Assembly (NCBI RefSeq): GCF_037201965.1
Contig: NZ_CP147518.1
Coordinates: forward strand, 3,713,001 to 3,777,000
Direction of reading: 5' to 3'
Length of the DNA: 64,000 bases
DNA from: Spirosoma sp. SC4-14
Lineage (GTDB): Bacteria > Bacteroidota > Bacteroidia > Cytophagales > Spirosomataceae
Below the pieces are notes generated by a model that was not told the origin of the DNA, made no database searches, and was given only the letters and a program-made list of their open reading frames with translations. The position numbers and the translations under genes were made by a program. Below, in pieces: positions 8,054 through 16,531 of this stretch (its first letter is position 1; each line of letters opens with the position of its first letter).

Positions 8054-9772
8054 ATGTCTTACCTCAATATAGATTCTGTAAAAGACCGGACGTTCGATGC
8101 CATTGTGATTGGATCGGGTATTAGTGGTGGCTGGGCAGCCAAAGAACTCACCGGCAAAGGATTGCGTACGCTGGTGCTGGAGCGCGGGCGCGACGTCAAA
8201 CACGTTACCGACTACCCAACAACCATGATGCAGCCCTGGGAATTTCAGCACCGCGGGCAACTTACCAAAGACTATCTGGATGCCAACCCCATTGCCAGCC
8301 GATGCTACGCAAACCGGGAAGATGCCGTTCATTTTTTTGTCAAAGATGCTGAGCACCCGTATATTCAGGAAAAACCTTTCGACTGGATTCGTGGCTATCA
8401 GGTGGGTGGTAAATCGCTCATGTGGGCACGCGGTACGCAACGGTGGTCTGATTATGATTTCGATGGACCCGCCCGCGATGGGTTCGCCGTCGACTGGCCC
8501 ATTCGGTATGCCGACATTGCACCCTGGTATAGTTATGTAGAGCGGTTTGCCGGTATTTCTGGTAATAAAGACGGGCTACCTCAACTCCCGGATGGCGAAT
8601 TTCTGCCCCCGCACGAAATGGCCTGCGTTGAAAAGCATTTCAGTCAGCAGGTAGCCAAACACTATAACAACACGCGTCCGGTTATTATCGGGCGTTGTGC
8701 GCACCTCACCAAACCGCAACCCATTCATCTTCAGCAAGGTCGTGGACAATGCCAGAATCGCTCCTTGTGCCAGCGCGGTTGTCCCTACGGTGGGTATTTT
8801 AGCAGTAATTCGTCGACGTTACCCTGGGCCGCCAAAACGGGCAAAATGACGCTCCGACCTGACTCGGTAGCTCACTCGATTATTTTCGACGATAAAAAGA
8901 ATAAGGCAACCGGCGTTCGGGTGGTCGATGCGCATACCAAGCAGATGACCGAGTACTACGCCAAAATTATTTTCGTCAATGCCGCCTGTCTAAACTCGAA
9001 CCTGATTCTACTGAACTCGAAATCGAATCGGTTCCCGAACGGACTGGGTAACGACAATGGTCTGCTCGGAAAATACATGGCCTTCCATAATTTCCGGACT
9101 ACCATTTCGGCCGAACACGAAGGTTTTACCGATGTTACAACCGAAGGTATCCGTCCGAACAGTAGCTATATTCCCCGTTTTCGGAACGTGTTCAAGCAGG
9201 AAACGGATTTTCTGCGGGGCTATGCCGCCGGGTTTGGGGCCAGCCGCATGATGGACGTTGACAAGTCGGGCATGGGCGAAACGTTAAAAAACAGCCTGAT
9301 GACCAAAAAATACGGCAACTGGCGCGTAGGTTCGCACATGATGGGCGAAACCATTCCGAAAGAAACCAACTATGTTGCGCTCGACTCGGCCCTGACCGAT
9401 CCCTGGGGTATTCCGCAGCTACGGGTTTCGGTTGCCTACGACGACAACGATGAGAAAATGATTCGGGATTTCCACGAGCAAATGACCGAGATGCTAACAC
9501 TTTCGGGCTTTACCAACATTCAGACGCACGACAAACCCGACAAAGCACCTGGTCTCGACATTCACGAAATGGGTGGTGTTCGGATGGGGAAAGATCCCAA
9601 AACTTCGTTGCTGAACAAGTGGAACCAGTTCCATACCTGCAAAAACGTGTTTGTTACCGATGGTGCCTGCATGACCTCTACGTCGACGCAAAATCCATCC
9701 CTCACGTTCATGGCCATTACCGCCCGCGCGGCCGATTATGCAGTGAAAGAAATGAAAAAAGGAAATCTATAA
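8054..9772 (+). CDS. GMC-family FAD-dependent oxidoreductase (large subunit)
   Basis: 572 residues. A Rossmann FAD-binding motif is near the N-terminus (AIVIGSGISGGWAAKEL, about residues 16-32). The C-terminus has the GMC active-site region (HEMGGVRMG and TQNPSLTFMA), as in membrane-bound gluconate/sugar dehydrogenases and glucose-methanol-choline oxidoreductases. With the subunit-3-like partner upstream it probably forms a periplasmic sugar or polyol dehydrogenase passing electrons to cytochromes. No signal sequence is visible on this subunit; it may be co-exported by the Tat system with its partner (inference). The substrate is unknown. Confidence 0.88.
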   Translation: MSYLNIDSVKDRTFDAIVIGSGISGGWAAKELTGKGLRTLVLERGRDVKHVTDYPTTMMQPWEFQHRGQLTKDYLDANPIASRCYANREDAVHFFVKDAEHPYIQEKPFDWIRGYQVGGKSLMWARGTQRWSDYDFDGPARDGFAVDWPIRYADIAPWYSYVERFAGISGNKDGLPQLPDGEFLPPHEMACVEKHFSQQVAKHYNNTRPVIIGRCAHLTKPQPIHLQQGRGQCQNRSLCQRGCPYGGYFSSNSSTLPWAAKTGKMTLRPDSVAHSIIFDDKKNKATGVRVVDAHTKQMTEYYAKIIFVNAACLNSNLILLNSKSNRFPNGLGNDNGLLGKYMAFHNFRTTISAEHEGFTDVTTEGIRPNSSYIPRFRNVFKQETDFLRGYAAGFGASRMMDVDKSGMGETLKNSLMTKKYGNWRVGSHMMGETIPKETNYVALDSALTDPWGIPQLRVSVAYDDNDEKMIRDFHEQMTEMLTLSGFTNIQTHDKPDKAPGLDIHEMGGVRMGKDPKTSLLNKWNQFHTCKNVFVTDGACMTSTSTQNPSLTFMAITARAADYAVKEMKKGNL

Positions 9773-9780
9773 TTGGTCAT

Positions 9781-9838
9781 TGGAGATTGGTTAATTAGTC
9801 ATTAGAAAATAAGCTAATGACTAATTAACCAATCTCCA
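9781..9838. terminator. Perfect 25-bp inverted repeat between convergent genes
   Basis: Arms 9781-9805 and 9814-9838 are perfectly complementary over 25 bp with an 8-nt loop. It lies between the GMC gene and a convergent gene, ending next to the latter's stop codon, and so could serve both. Its flank shows 7-nt spacing of TTGG and ATTAG units. Confidence 0.8.
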
Positions 9839-9839
9839 G

Positions 9840-11489
9840 TCAATGCGTTATCAGTACTTTCCGAATTTCGGTTCCGGTCTGGTTCTGGATCTGTAACAGA
9901 TAGAGTCCGGCGGGGAGTGCGCCAGTTGATAGCGTTTCCAGATTGCGGCTTACCTGCCTGTTCAGGACCGTTTGCCCTTGTATTGTGAGTAAATTAAGTG
10001 ATGTAGCACTGGCAGGTCGTTGCGGAAACGAAATGGTTAGTTCCGTATTGGCCGGATTAGGGTATACGCCGACATGGCTGAAAAGCGGCTCATTGGCCGT
10101 CACGGCGCTCATGTCGAACTGGCACAGGTAGACCTCCCGACCGGCTAATGAAATGGTTTGCTGCCAGTTTTTATAACGAACGACTACACTGGTTTGCTGG
10201 CCATTGGCCGCATAGGGATTCTGAGCGGCAATCAGAATTTTGTTGTCTTTCACTACACCTCGCCAAACTGGCAGTTGTTTATCCATCAAATCGCGGGCAG
10301 GGGTTTCAATGACCAGTTCATAGGTACCCTGAAACATATCGGCAAACCTCGACAGCCGGTACAGGCCATGAATAAAATGCTCGTAGGCTGCATAGGTATC
10401 GGTTCGGGTTTGGTCGAACGACGGGTTTTCCCAGAGCCACAGGCCCGACGCCCCCGAAAAAAAAGGAAAAATAGCCGTGGCTTCGGCCATAAACGGCTGA
10501 ATGAAATTTGGATAACTGCTCGAACTGTCGTGATATCGCATCCACACCCACGGAATAATAGGCTTATTGCTCCAGGCACGATTTACTTCTACCTGAAATA
10601 GCAGATAAGCCAGATAATCCTGCGCCAGCGGATTGGGGTAATCGTAATAATAATAAGCCGAAGGAGTTAAGGCATCCAACTGATTGTAGTACGGTCCACC
10701 CACGTTTTGACCCGTCGAATCTTTTACCAGATAATTCACCCGGCTCAGATTTGTGCTCCAGTCAGTCCAGGAGTTACCAATCACATTTAGGTAGGTATTC
10801 AGGATCGGTGTATCGGCATAGCTGCTGACCGTAATGCCCGTCAGATCAGCGTGCTGACGAACATACCGCATTCCTTCGGCATACAGATTTCGAATGGCGT
10901 TTTTATATGCTGCAATAAAATTAGCATCCGTCAACTGTCGGTATTCGTTCGGGACACTCGTATTCTGCTTAAGCGCGAGAATACGGGTATCGGTTTCCTG
11001 AATGCGTTCAATATCCAGCGTCAGGCGATTGGTTTGAATAAGATACTGGCCAGCCGCGTTCTTTTGCCCGCCCGAAAGCTCCGATAAAAACTGATCCCAT
11101 TTAGCCCGATAAGCCATCATATCGTTGTTCCAGGGACTTTCGAGCGTTTCCCAGGGTTGATTGAGCCCCGTAGCGAATCCGTAATAGACCGTCGCCCGCT
11201 GGGCTGTTTTTACCAAGCCGCCTAGCACTTCGTTATCCTTTACCGAAACCAGATGACTAAACCCATGCCGGAGCGGACTGGCCTGCTGGTCGCTAAAACG
11301 CGGACCGCCATAAATGACTGGAAACGGCAGCGTAAAGTCCGGAAATTTACTCCATTCGATCAGATTTGACTGACTGACGGGGGTAAACGATAAGGGCGTT
11401 GCGCATTGCTCCTGTGCCATGGCAGGTGGCGAAATCAGGCTAAACAAGCAAAAAAGAACACCTGCCCCAAGACCATTTCTAACCCCCAT
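9840..11489 (-). CDS. Secreted protein of unknown function with type IX secretion sorting tail
   Basis: 549 residues with a signal peptide (cleavage probably after PPAMAQ near residue 26) and a C-terminal domain of about 75 residues (VYPNPANTELTISF ... GLYLLQIQ ... RKVLITH) that is a standard type IX (Por) secretion sorting signal. The central 400 residues are rich in aromatic residues and contain WVWMRYHD and GASGLWLWENP, reminiscent of TIM-barrel glycosidase-like proteins, but I do not recognise a family. It is therefore likely exported to the cell surface or medium. It stands alone between convergent and divergent neighbours. Confidence 0.75.
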   Translation of the reverse strand: MGVRNGLGAGVLFCLFSLISPPAMAQEQCATPLSFTPVSQSNLIEWSKFPDFTLPFPVIYGGPRFSDQQASPLRHGFSHLVSVKDNEVLGGLVKTAQRATVYYGFATGLNQPWETLESPWNNDMMAYRAKWDQFLSELSGGQKNAAGQYLIQTNRLTLDIERIQETDTRILALKQNTSVPNEYRQLTDANFIAAYKNAIRNLYAEGMRYVRQHADLTGITVSSYADTPILNTYLNVIGNSWTDWSTNLSRVNYLVKDSTGQNVGGPYYNQLDALTPSAYYYYDYPNPLAQDYLAYLLFQVEVNRAWSNKPIIPWVWMRYHDSSSSYPNFIQPFMAEATAIFPFFSGASGLWLWENPSFDQTRTDTYAAYEHFIHGLYRLSRFADMFQGTYELVIETPARDLMDKQLPVWRGVVKDNKILIAAQNPYAANGQQTSVVVRYKNWQQTISLAGREVYLCQFDMSAVTANEPLFSHVGVYPNPANTELTISFPQRPASATSLNLLTIQGQTVLNRQVSRNLETLSTGALPAGLYLLQIQNQTGTEIRKVLITH

Positions 11490-11606
11490 GCTTAGTTTTT
11501 TTCGTCAAAACTAAAGAATTTTATGCCATCGGGTAGACCAGTCGATAAACGAATATCGCGTTCATTCCCGTTTGTAATGATACAAATGGCTATCCGTTAT
11601 GCGCTT

Positions 11607-12059
11607 ATGAAACAGATCCGCGTTGCTCTCATTGGTTTATTGCTCTCCATCGTTTTTGCTGGCTGTAAAAAAAATGATGACACACCCACGCCTACAGCGC
11701 AGTCGCAAACCGATCTGCTGGTGGCCAATAAGTGGCTGCTCAATCGGGTATCGACTACCGATGACAAAACCATCGGTACCAGCCAGATGAATACAACCAC
11801 GCTGCTACTGTTCGAACTCGATATGCAGTTTAAAGACGATGGAACCGTGCGGGCCATTAACCACCTGACAGGGCAAATTCCGAATGGAGGTACCTGGAAA
11901 CTGGCATCCGATAATCAATCTATTGATGTTGATGTAACAGGTTTCAAAGGCAATTTCCCGATTGTTGTCCTGACCAAAACAAAGCTGACGCTTCGTCAGC
12001 GTGCGCCGGTAAACGGGGTCGATACCGACATCAATCTGGAATTTACGCCATCTCTTTAA
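11607..12059 (+). CDS. Small lipoprotein, possibly lipocalin-like
   Basis: 150 residues from the ATG at 11607, chosen over an upstream in-frame start at 11523 because it places a lipoprotein signal at the N-terminus (MKQIRVALIGLLLSIVFAGC, lipobox FAGC). After a Thr/Pro-rich linker, the body has LLVANKWLLNRV and FKDDGTVRAINHLTG...GTWKL, a pattern found in lipocalin-like domains of Bacteroidota lipoproteins (tentative). The alpha/beta hydrolase gene starts 16 nt downstream, so they may be co-transcribed. Confidence 0.65.
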   Translation: MKQIRVALIGLLLSIVFAGCKKNDDTPTPTAQSQTDLLVANKWLLNRVSTTDDKTIGTSQMNTTTLLLFELDMQFKDDGTVRAINHLTGQIPNGGTWKLASDNQSIDVDVTGFKGNFPIVVLTKTKLTLRQRAPVNGVDTDINLEFTPSL

Positions 12060-12075
12060 CGGTAATACGTACCTC

Positions 12076-12942
12076 ATGCCAATTCTCCATGTTGAAACGG
12101 AACCCGGTTTTTTTATCACGGCCGAAGCATATGGCAATCCGAAGCATCGGCCCGTATTACTTTTGCACGGTGGTGGACAAACCCGGTATTCCTGGGGCGA
12201 TACGGCAAAATTTCTGGCCGATGCTGGCTGGTATGCCATTGCGCCCGACGCCCGTGGGCATGGCGATAGCGACTGGTCGGCCGAAGGGCATTATACGCTC
12301 GATTATTTAGCCAGTGATTTGCGGGCCATTGTTGCTCAACTCGATCGGAAACCCGCCATTGTAGGCGCTTCGATGGGAGGCATGACCGCTCTGATTGCTG
12401 AAGGCGAACGACCCCCAGGCTCCGAGCCAATCTGCACTGCCATAGTGCTGGTAGATATTGCCCCTCGTGCCGAGCAGAAAGGTATTGAACGGATTTTTAC
12501 GTTCATGAGCAAAAACCTAGATGGATTTGCCAGCCTCGACGAAGCGGCCGAAGCTGTTGCCGCTTATCTGCCCCATCGGCCCCGTCCTGCTGATCATAGC
12601 CGTCTCGAAAAAAATCTACGCTTCCGAAATGGACGTTACTATTGGCACTGGGACCCAACTATGCTGACATTGTGGCGAAACAACACCCGGCCCGACCAGC
12701 AGATCCGAACCGAAGAACGCCTATATCGGGCTGCTCAGGCCCTGACGGTTCCCACGCTCATTGTTCGGGGGGGGATGAGCGACGTCGTCAGTGAAAAAGT
12801 TATGGCCGAATTTCTGGATACTGTGCCACACGTACAAAGTGTTAGTGTTGACAGGGCAGGGCATATGGTGGCTGGCGATTCAAATCATGCTTTTACGCGG
12901 GCGGTGATAAATTTTTTAATGAGTGAATTAGCGAATGAGTGA
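12076..12942 (+). CDS. Alpha/beta hydrolase
   Basis: 288 residues with a complete alpha/beta hydrolase core: oxyanion-hole HGGGQ (31-35), nucleophile elbow GASMGG (Ser99), an acidic residue near VRGGMSDVV, and the catalytic His in DRAGHMVAG. No signal peptide, so probably cytosolic. This general fold covers esterases, peroxidases and C-C hydrolases; the substrate cannot be assigned. The last codons of the gene lie inside the left arm of a 20-bp inverted repeat, so part of the C-terminus (about SELANE) is encoded by repeat sequence. Confidence 0.85.
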   Translation: MPILHVETEPGFFITAEAYGNPKHRPVLLLHGGGQTRYSWGDTAKFLADAGWYAIAPDARGHGDSDWSAEGHYTLDYLASDLRAIVAQLDRKPAIVGASMGGMTALIAEGERPPGSEPICTAIVLVDIAPRAEQKGIERIFTFMSKNLDGFASLDEAAEAVAAYLPHRPRPADHSRLEKNLRFRNGRYYWHWDPTMLTLWRNNTRPDQQIRTEERLYRAAQALTVPTLIVRGGMSDVVSEKVMAEFLDTVPHVQSVSVDRAGHMVAGDSNHAFTRAVINFLMSELANE

Positions 12943-12991
12943 ATGAGTGAATAATTTGGTCGACCCTTCTGCATTCGCTAATTCACTCATT
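12918..12991. repeat. 20-bp inverted repeat overlapping the hydrolase 3' end and abutting the next start codon
   Basis: Arms 12918-12937 and 12972-12991 are perfectly complementary over 20 bp. The left arm is inside the hydrolase coding sequence, the right arm ends one base before the ATG at 12993. Between them are 8-nt units GAATGAGT. Folding of the mRNA would enclose the hydrolase stop codon and end at the start of the transporter gene. Confidence 0.8.
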
Positions 12992-12992
12992 G

Positions 12993-14303
12993 ATGAAGAA
13001 CAACCCCCGAACCCTTACTGCCTGGACGTATTACGACTGGGCTAATTCTGTTCATTCGCTGGTAATTGTCTCCAGCATTTTTCCCGTATACTTTTCGGCC
13101 ACAGCCCTCAATGATGCAGGTGGTCCAATGATTAGTTTTCTGGGCTTTCCGATTAAAAACTCCGTCCTGTTTTCCTATACGGTTTCGGCAGCTTTTCTAT
13201 TTACGGCGCTGCTATCACCGGTATGCTCAGCTATAGCCGACTACAGTGGCCGAAAAAAAGCATTCATGAAGTTTTTTTGTTATACGGGCGCCATCAGTTG
13301 TAGTTTGCTGTACTTTTTTACGCGTGAAACAACCACCTTCGCCGTCATCTGTTTCTGGATAAGCCTCATTGGCTGGAGTGGTAGTATTGTCTTCTACAAC
13401 TCGTATTTGCCCGATATTGCAACGGAAGATCAGTTCGATCGGGTCAGTGCCCGTGGCTTTTCAATGGGGTACATTGGCAGTGTGCTGCTAATGATTCTAA
13501 ACCTGCTGGTCATTTTAAAGCGCGAATGGTTCGGTAATATATCCGAAGCACTAGCTTCCCGCATTGCCTTTCTGACGGTTGGCCTGTGGTGGATTGGATT
13601 TGCCCAGATCCCATTCCGTCGGCTACCCGACGGCATTCGAAAAGAACGAAAAACCAGCAATTATCTGCTCAATGGGTTTAAGGAACTTCGGCACGTGTGG
13701 ACCGAACTCCAGGATCGTCCACTGGCTAAACGCTTTCTGATTGCGTTTCTGGTTTATAACATGGGCGTTCAGACAGTCATGTATGTAGCAACCATTTTTG
13801 GTAGCGATGAACTGAAATTGCCTGGGCAAAGCCTGATCATCACTATATTGTTGATCCAATTGGTGGCTATTCCGGGCGCTTATAGTTTTTCGCGGTTGTC
13901 GGAGAAACTGGGCAATACGTATGCGCTGATGATTGCCGTTGTGATCTGGATTGGTATTTGTGCCTGTGCTTATTTCGTTGCCACCGAATCGCAGTTTTTT
14001 GCGCTGGCGGGCGTAGTGGGATTGGTTATGGGAGGCATTCAGTCACTTTCCCGCTCGACTTATTCGAAACTGATTCCGGCTACGACCGACACCGCTTCCT
14101 ATTTCAGCTTTTATGACGTTACCGAAAAGTCATCGATTGTGATGGGAACGCTGCTCTATGGACTGATTGAACAACTAACGGGCAGTATGCGCAATAGTGT
14201 GCTCGCCTTACTGGTACTTTTTGTGATCGGGCTACTACTCTTGTGGCGTATTCCTTCGCAAAAAATTTATGGAGTTCGTTTGGGAAAAGCAGAAGTTTTG
14301 TAA
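12993..14303 (+). CDS. MFS transporter of the UMF1 (Atg22-like) family
   Basis: 436 residues and about twelve transmembrane helices. The N-terminal TAWTYYDWANSVHSLVI is the hallmark of the UMF1 family, which includes yeast Atg22 vacuolar effluxers and many uncharacterised bacterial proteins. ATG at 12993 is preferred to the TTG one codon earlier. The substrate is unknown; amino-acid efflux is the family precedent. The 3' end of this gene carries the promoter for tRNA-Val. Confidence 0.85.
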   Translation: MKNNPRTLTAWTYYDWANSVHSLVIVSSIFPVYFSATALNDAGGPMISFLGFPIKNSVLFSYTVSAAFLFTALLSPVCSAIADYSGRKKAFMKFFCYTGAISCSLLYFFTRETTTFAVICFWISLIGWSGSIVFYNSYLPDIATEDQFDRVSARGFSMGYIGSVLLMILNLLVILKREWFGNISEALASRIAFLTVGLWWIGFAQIPFRRLPDGIRKERKTSNYLLNGFKELRHVWTELQDRPLAKRFLIAFLVYNMGVQTVMYVATIFGSDELKLPGQSLIITILLIQLVAIPGAYSFSRLSEKLGNTYALMIAVVIWIGICACAYFVATESQFFALAGVVGLVMGGIQSLSRSTYSKLIPATTDTASYFSFYDVTEKSSIVMGTLLYGLIEQLTGSMRNSVLALLVLFVIGLLLLWRIPSQKIYGVRLGKAEVL

Positions 14304-14308
14304 GTTTG
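14279..14308 (+). promoter_or_regulatory. Promoter of tRNA-Val inside the MFS gene 3' end
   Basis: TTTG at 14279-14282, an 18-nt spacer, and a perfect TAAGTTTG box at 14301-14308, the Bacteroidota -33/-7 arrangement. The -7 box includes the TAA stop codon of the MFS gene. Transcription would begin near 14315, about 23 nt before the tRNA. Confidence 0.7.
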
Positions 14309-14337
14309 CAACCCCAACGCTCAGCAATGGGCAAAAA

Positions 14338-14412
14338 AGGAGGTTAGCTCAGTTGGTTCAGAGCGCTGCTTTGACAGAGCAGAGGTCAGCGGTTCGAGCC
14401 CGCTACTTCCTA
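14338..14412 (+). tRNA. tRNA-Val (anticodon GAC)
   Basis: 75 nt folding as a full cloverleaf: acceptor AGGAGGT with ACTTCCT (one G-U pair), D-arm GCTC/GAGC, anticodon stem CTGCT/AGCAG with loop TTGACAG (anticodon GAC), T-arm AGCGG TTCGAGC CCGCT. CCA is not encoded. A 25-bp inverted repeat begins at its second-to-last base. Confidence 0.95.
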
Positions 14413-14466
14413 CTAAATACAGCAAAGCCTCTCATTCGTTGATGAGAGGCTTTGCTGTATTTAGTA
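14411..14466 (+). terminator. Perfect 25-bp inverted repeat joined to the tRNA-Val 3' end
   Basis: Arms 14411-14435 and 14442-14466 pair perfectly over 25 bp with a 6-nt loop. The left arm includes the last two bases of the tRNA. In the precursor RNA this hairpin would sit directly at the 3' processing site; it may terminate transcription or guide 3' processing. Confidence 0.75.
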
Positions 14467-14870
14467 GATGCTAATCCGGACCGTGTGGTTTAAGGTTTAA
14501 TAGCCCTCTATCGTCAAAGCATAGGGTAGGACCGGTAGAAAGAAAAACCAGCCTTAGGCCGGTTTTCTTACCCCTCAAAAAGTCATATCACAACCGTAAC
14601 ATGACTTTCCAGCTATAAAAAACTACTCAAAAAACTATAGGTGCTCAAGCGAGCATACGATAATCTAATTAGGTTGGTTTGGTCTTCTGATTTGATAGGG
14701 CGCTATAACATACTGGCTGCAAAAGTATACTGCGTTATATGGGGCTACATGGGTGAAATACCCTTTTTAGTACGGGAAAAACACCCTTTTTGGTAGAAAC
14801 GAATCGTTGATACATCGCTTTTGATAACCAGTAATTAGTTCGGGCAAATGACGGGGTATTGCTCCCCGGC
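14467..14870. other. Gene-free stretch with hairpins and a minus-strand promoter box
   Basis: About 400 bp without a convincing coding sequence. It contains a hairpin with T-runs in both directions (14544-14566), an 8-bp-stem hairpin (14579-14608) and a perfect TAnnTTTG box on the minus strand (TACTTTTG, 14727-14720). Together these could define a leftward small RNA. Confidence 0.4.
14544..14713 (-). ncRNA. Candidate small RNA of about 170 nt
   Basis: A minus-strand TACTTTTG box at 14727-14720 predicts a start near 14713. Downstream are a hairpin at 14608-14579 (AAAGTCAT/ATGACTTT) and then a terminator-like stem AAAACCGGCC/GGCTGGTTTT (14566-14544) followed by T-rich sequence. No open reading frame of note lies within. 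No -33 element is clear and no known RNA family is recognised, so this is tentative. Confidence 0.3.
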
Positions 14871-15287
14871 TTAATTTCGATAGTTATCCTGATAGAAAAT
14901 TTTTACCAGACCCATAATCACACTTCCCCGGTTTTGGGATTGAGGAGCCGATTTTTCCATAAGAGGAATCAGGCTTTTAAACTGATCCATTTCGGTTGCT
15001 GAAATGGTTTTATACCCTACAAACCAGTCCGAGAACGAACGGGAAGGAATCGAGTGGTCGTATAGTTTTATGAGCTGATGATGCCGGGGGTCTCGTTTAA
15101 TGACTTCATACAATGAGTTAACTTTCTCCTGTTCGCCTTCCAGTACTTCAATCACACTTCCATTGAAATAGAGCAAAACGCCCGTAATGCCCAGCGCGCG
15201 ATTATTTGTCTGACTTCGTTGCGTTAGACGAATTAATTCATCTTCAGATAGTGGGGTCGAACTGATATAAACAATGCAGTAGTCCAT
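14871..15287 (-). CDS. BLUF-domain protein with Glu in place of the key Gln
   Basis: 138 residues consisting of one BLUF domain, the FAD-binding blue-light sensor. The domain pattern is clear: CIVYISS with Tyr7, SQTNN (Asn28/29), ITGVLLYFNG, VLEG, RH, and FSDWFVGYK. In BLUF proteins the glutamine in the F-x-Q-x-L-E-G motif hydrogen-bonds the flavin and is needed for the normal photocycle. Here that position is Glu47 (VIEVLEG; codon GAA). The Tyr and Asn partners are kept. No effector domain is attached. It may bind flavin but photochemistry could be altered. Neighbouring genes give no clue to a partner. Confidence 0.88.
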   Translation of the reverse strand: MDYCIVYISSTPLSEDELIRLTQRSQTNNRALGITGVLLYFNGSVIEVLEGEQEKVNSLYEVIKRDPRHHQLIKLYDHSIPSRSFSDWFVGYKTISATEMDQFKSLIPLMEKSAPQSQNRGSVIMGLVKIFYQDNYRN

Positions 15288-15722
15288 GCCGTATTATGGG
15301 GTTCAGATAGTGACTCGGCAAAGTAATCATACATTCTGGTGCGCTAAATTGAGTTCGGTCAGACTCGCCAATGATTTTACTCAGCCCCATTTGGCAGCCT
15401 GAGAGAGAAGTATTGGAATAGCTTGACCGGGCAAACCGGAGACCAGGAAAAGTTGAAAAAATAGACTATGTTGCTTCGTACCCATTGTGTAAAAAGTACA
15501 ATTTATAAGCCTGCATTGGTGGTGAAAAATGGTTATATAAGTGACATTTAATGCCTATTTTTGTATAATATTTATGGTTTTTAGTTTATATTATAGTTAA
15601 TATGTGCAATGTTGAATAATTAATTTGAAGCAAATTGGCTGATTTTGTCAGTTTTGTTTAACTTTTTACTGAAATTTGCCCTTAAAACTACTTCAAAGTT
15701 AAACAAAGTGCCGGGCAATTTT
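15288..15722. promoter_or_regulatory. Intergenic region upstream of the BLUF gene and of a small hypothetical gene
   Basis: 435 bp, increasingly AT-rich to the right. A perfect TAnnTTTG box (TATTTTTG, 15556-15563) points right, about 160 bp before the next ATG. No RNA gene or repeat was recognised. Confidence 0.35.
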
Positions 15723-16088
15723 ATGTCATCAGATAACGAGCAGTACATACAGGAAAATGTCAATTTTCAGCGAATATTAAGCGAGTGGTCAGAAGCTGTG
15801 TCCGATTTTTATATGAATTATAGTAAATTGATTAGTTGCCTTAAGAATGGAAATCAAATCGTTAACAATCGGGAGATACAAATTGGGCAATGCCCAGTGA
15901 GTTTGTTGACAAGGTTAGTTGATCAGATGCATCTGGAATTGGAAAAATTGAACCGTGAAATGAATAAAGAGATTTCTTCTGATCGAATTCATGGGTGCAA
16001 AGTGTTGTCTGCTCATACTACAGTTATAAATGAGCTTAACCAACAGGCAGAAAGTAGTCTTATTCTGGCTTTACTTTCTGCTTCTTAA
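15723..16088 (+). CDS. Hypothetical protein, helical
   Basis: 121 residues from the ATG at 15723; a longer version would need a TTG at 15645 and is less likely. The protein is polar and mostly predicted helical by eye (QENVNFQRILSEWSEAVSDFY, then LVDQMHLELEKLNREMNKEI), with no signal peptide or membrane segment and no recognised family. It lies in an AT-rich region among other short unassigned genes. Confidence 0.5.
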   Translation: MSSDNEQYIQENVNFQRILSEWSEAVSDFYMNYSKLISCLKNGNQIVNNREIQIGQCPVSLLTRLVDQMHLELEKLNREMNKEISSDRIHGCKVLSAHTTVINELNQQAESSLILALLSAS

Positions 16089-16231
16089 TCAGAGCTGAAT
16101 AGCGTTCTGGGTTTTATTTTTCCGAAAAAGTAGAGGTTCTGCTTTTTTTCTGATACTAATTTGTTGCCCGATCGAGTAAATATGTATTGAATCGGGCTTA
16201 TATTTATTGTGTATTATCCACACGTTATCCC

Positions 16232-16462
16232 ATGGCTACCTTATATCAACAGAAACTCACGCTCGAAGCTAAACTACGTCGTTCGGAGGAAACAATTCAG
16301 ACGCTTGCTCAGGCATTAGCTGAAATAAAAAAAAGCAGGCATGGAAAAGATTTAAGTATCCTGGCTATTTCGGCCTCCGAAAGTCTGGAAGCCGAGAAGT
16401 TTTTACGCGATCGCCTGCTTTCTCAATACAGCATTATACTGGGCAAATTAGGACAGGCTTAG
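16232..16462 (+). CDS. Hypothetical small helical protein
   Basis: 76 residues from ATG at 16232, preferred to an upstream start at 16187. The sequence MATLYQQKLTLEAKLRRSEETI suggests a coiled coil over the first 35 residues. No family recognised. Its stop codon (16460-16462) touches the left arm of a 59-nt perfect palindrome. Confidence 0.5.
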   Translation: MATLYQQKLTLEAKLRRSEETIQTLAQALAEIKKSRHGKDLSILAISASESLEAEKFLRDRLLSQYSIILGKLGQA

Positions 16463-16520
16463 GTATAAACATTTTTCAGCAAGCGCTAACAGTTAGCGCT
16501 TGCTGAAAAATGTTTATACC
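16462..16520. terminator. Perfect 29-bp palindrome with a 1-nt centre
   Basis: Arms 16462-16490 and 16492-16520 are perfectly complementary over 29 bp, with a single base (16491) at the centre. It sits between two convergent hypothetical genes, beginning at the last base of a stop codon. As RNA it would form a very stable hairpin in either direction; as DNA it could extrude a cruciform. Confidence 0.85.
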
Positions 16521-16531
16521 TATCGACCTGT

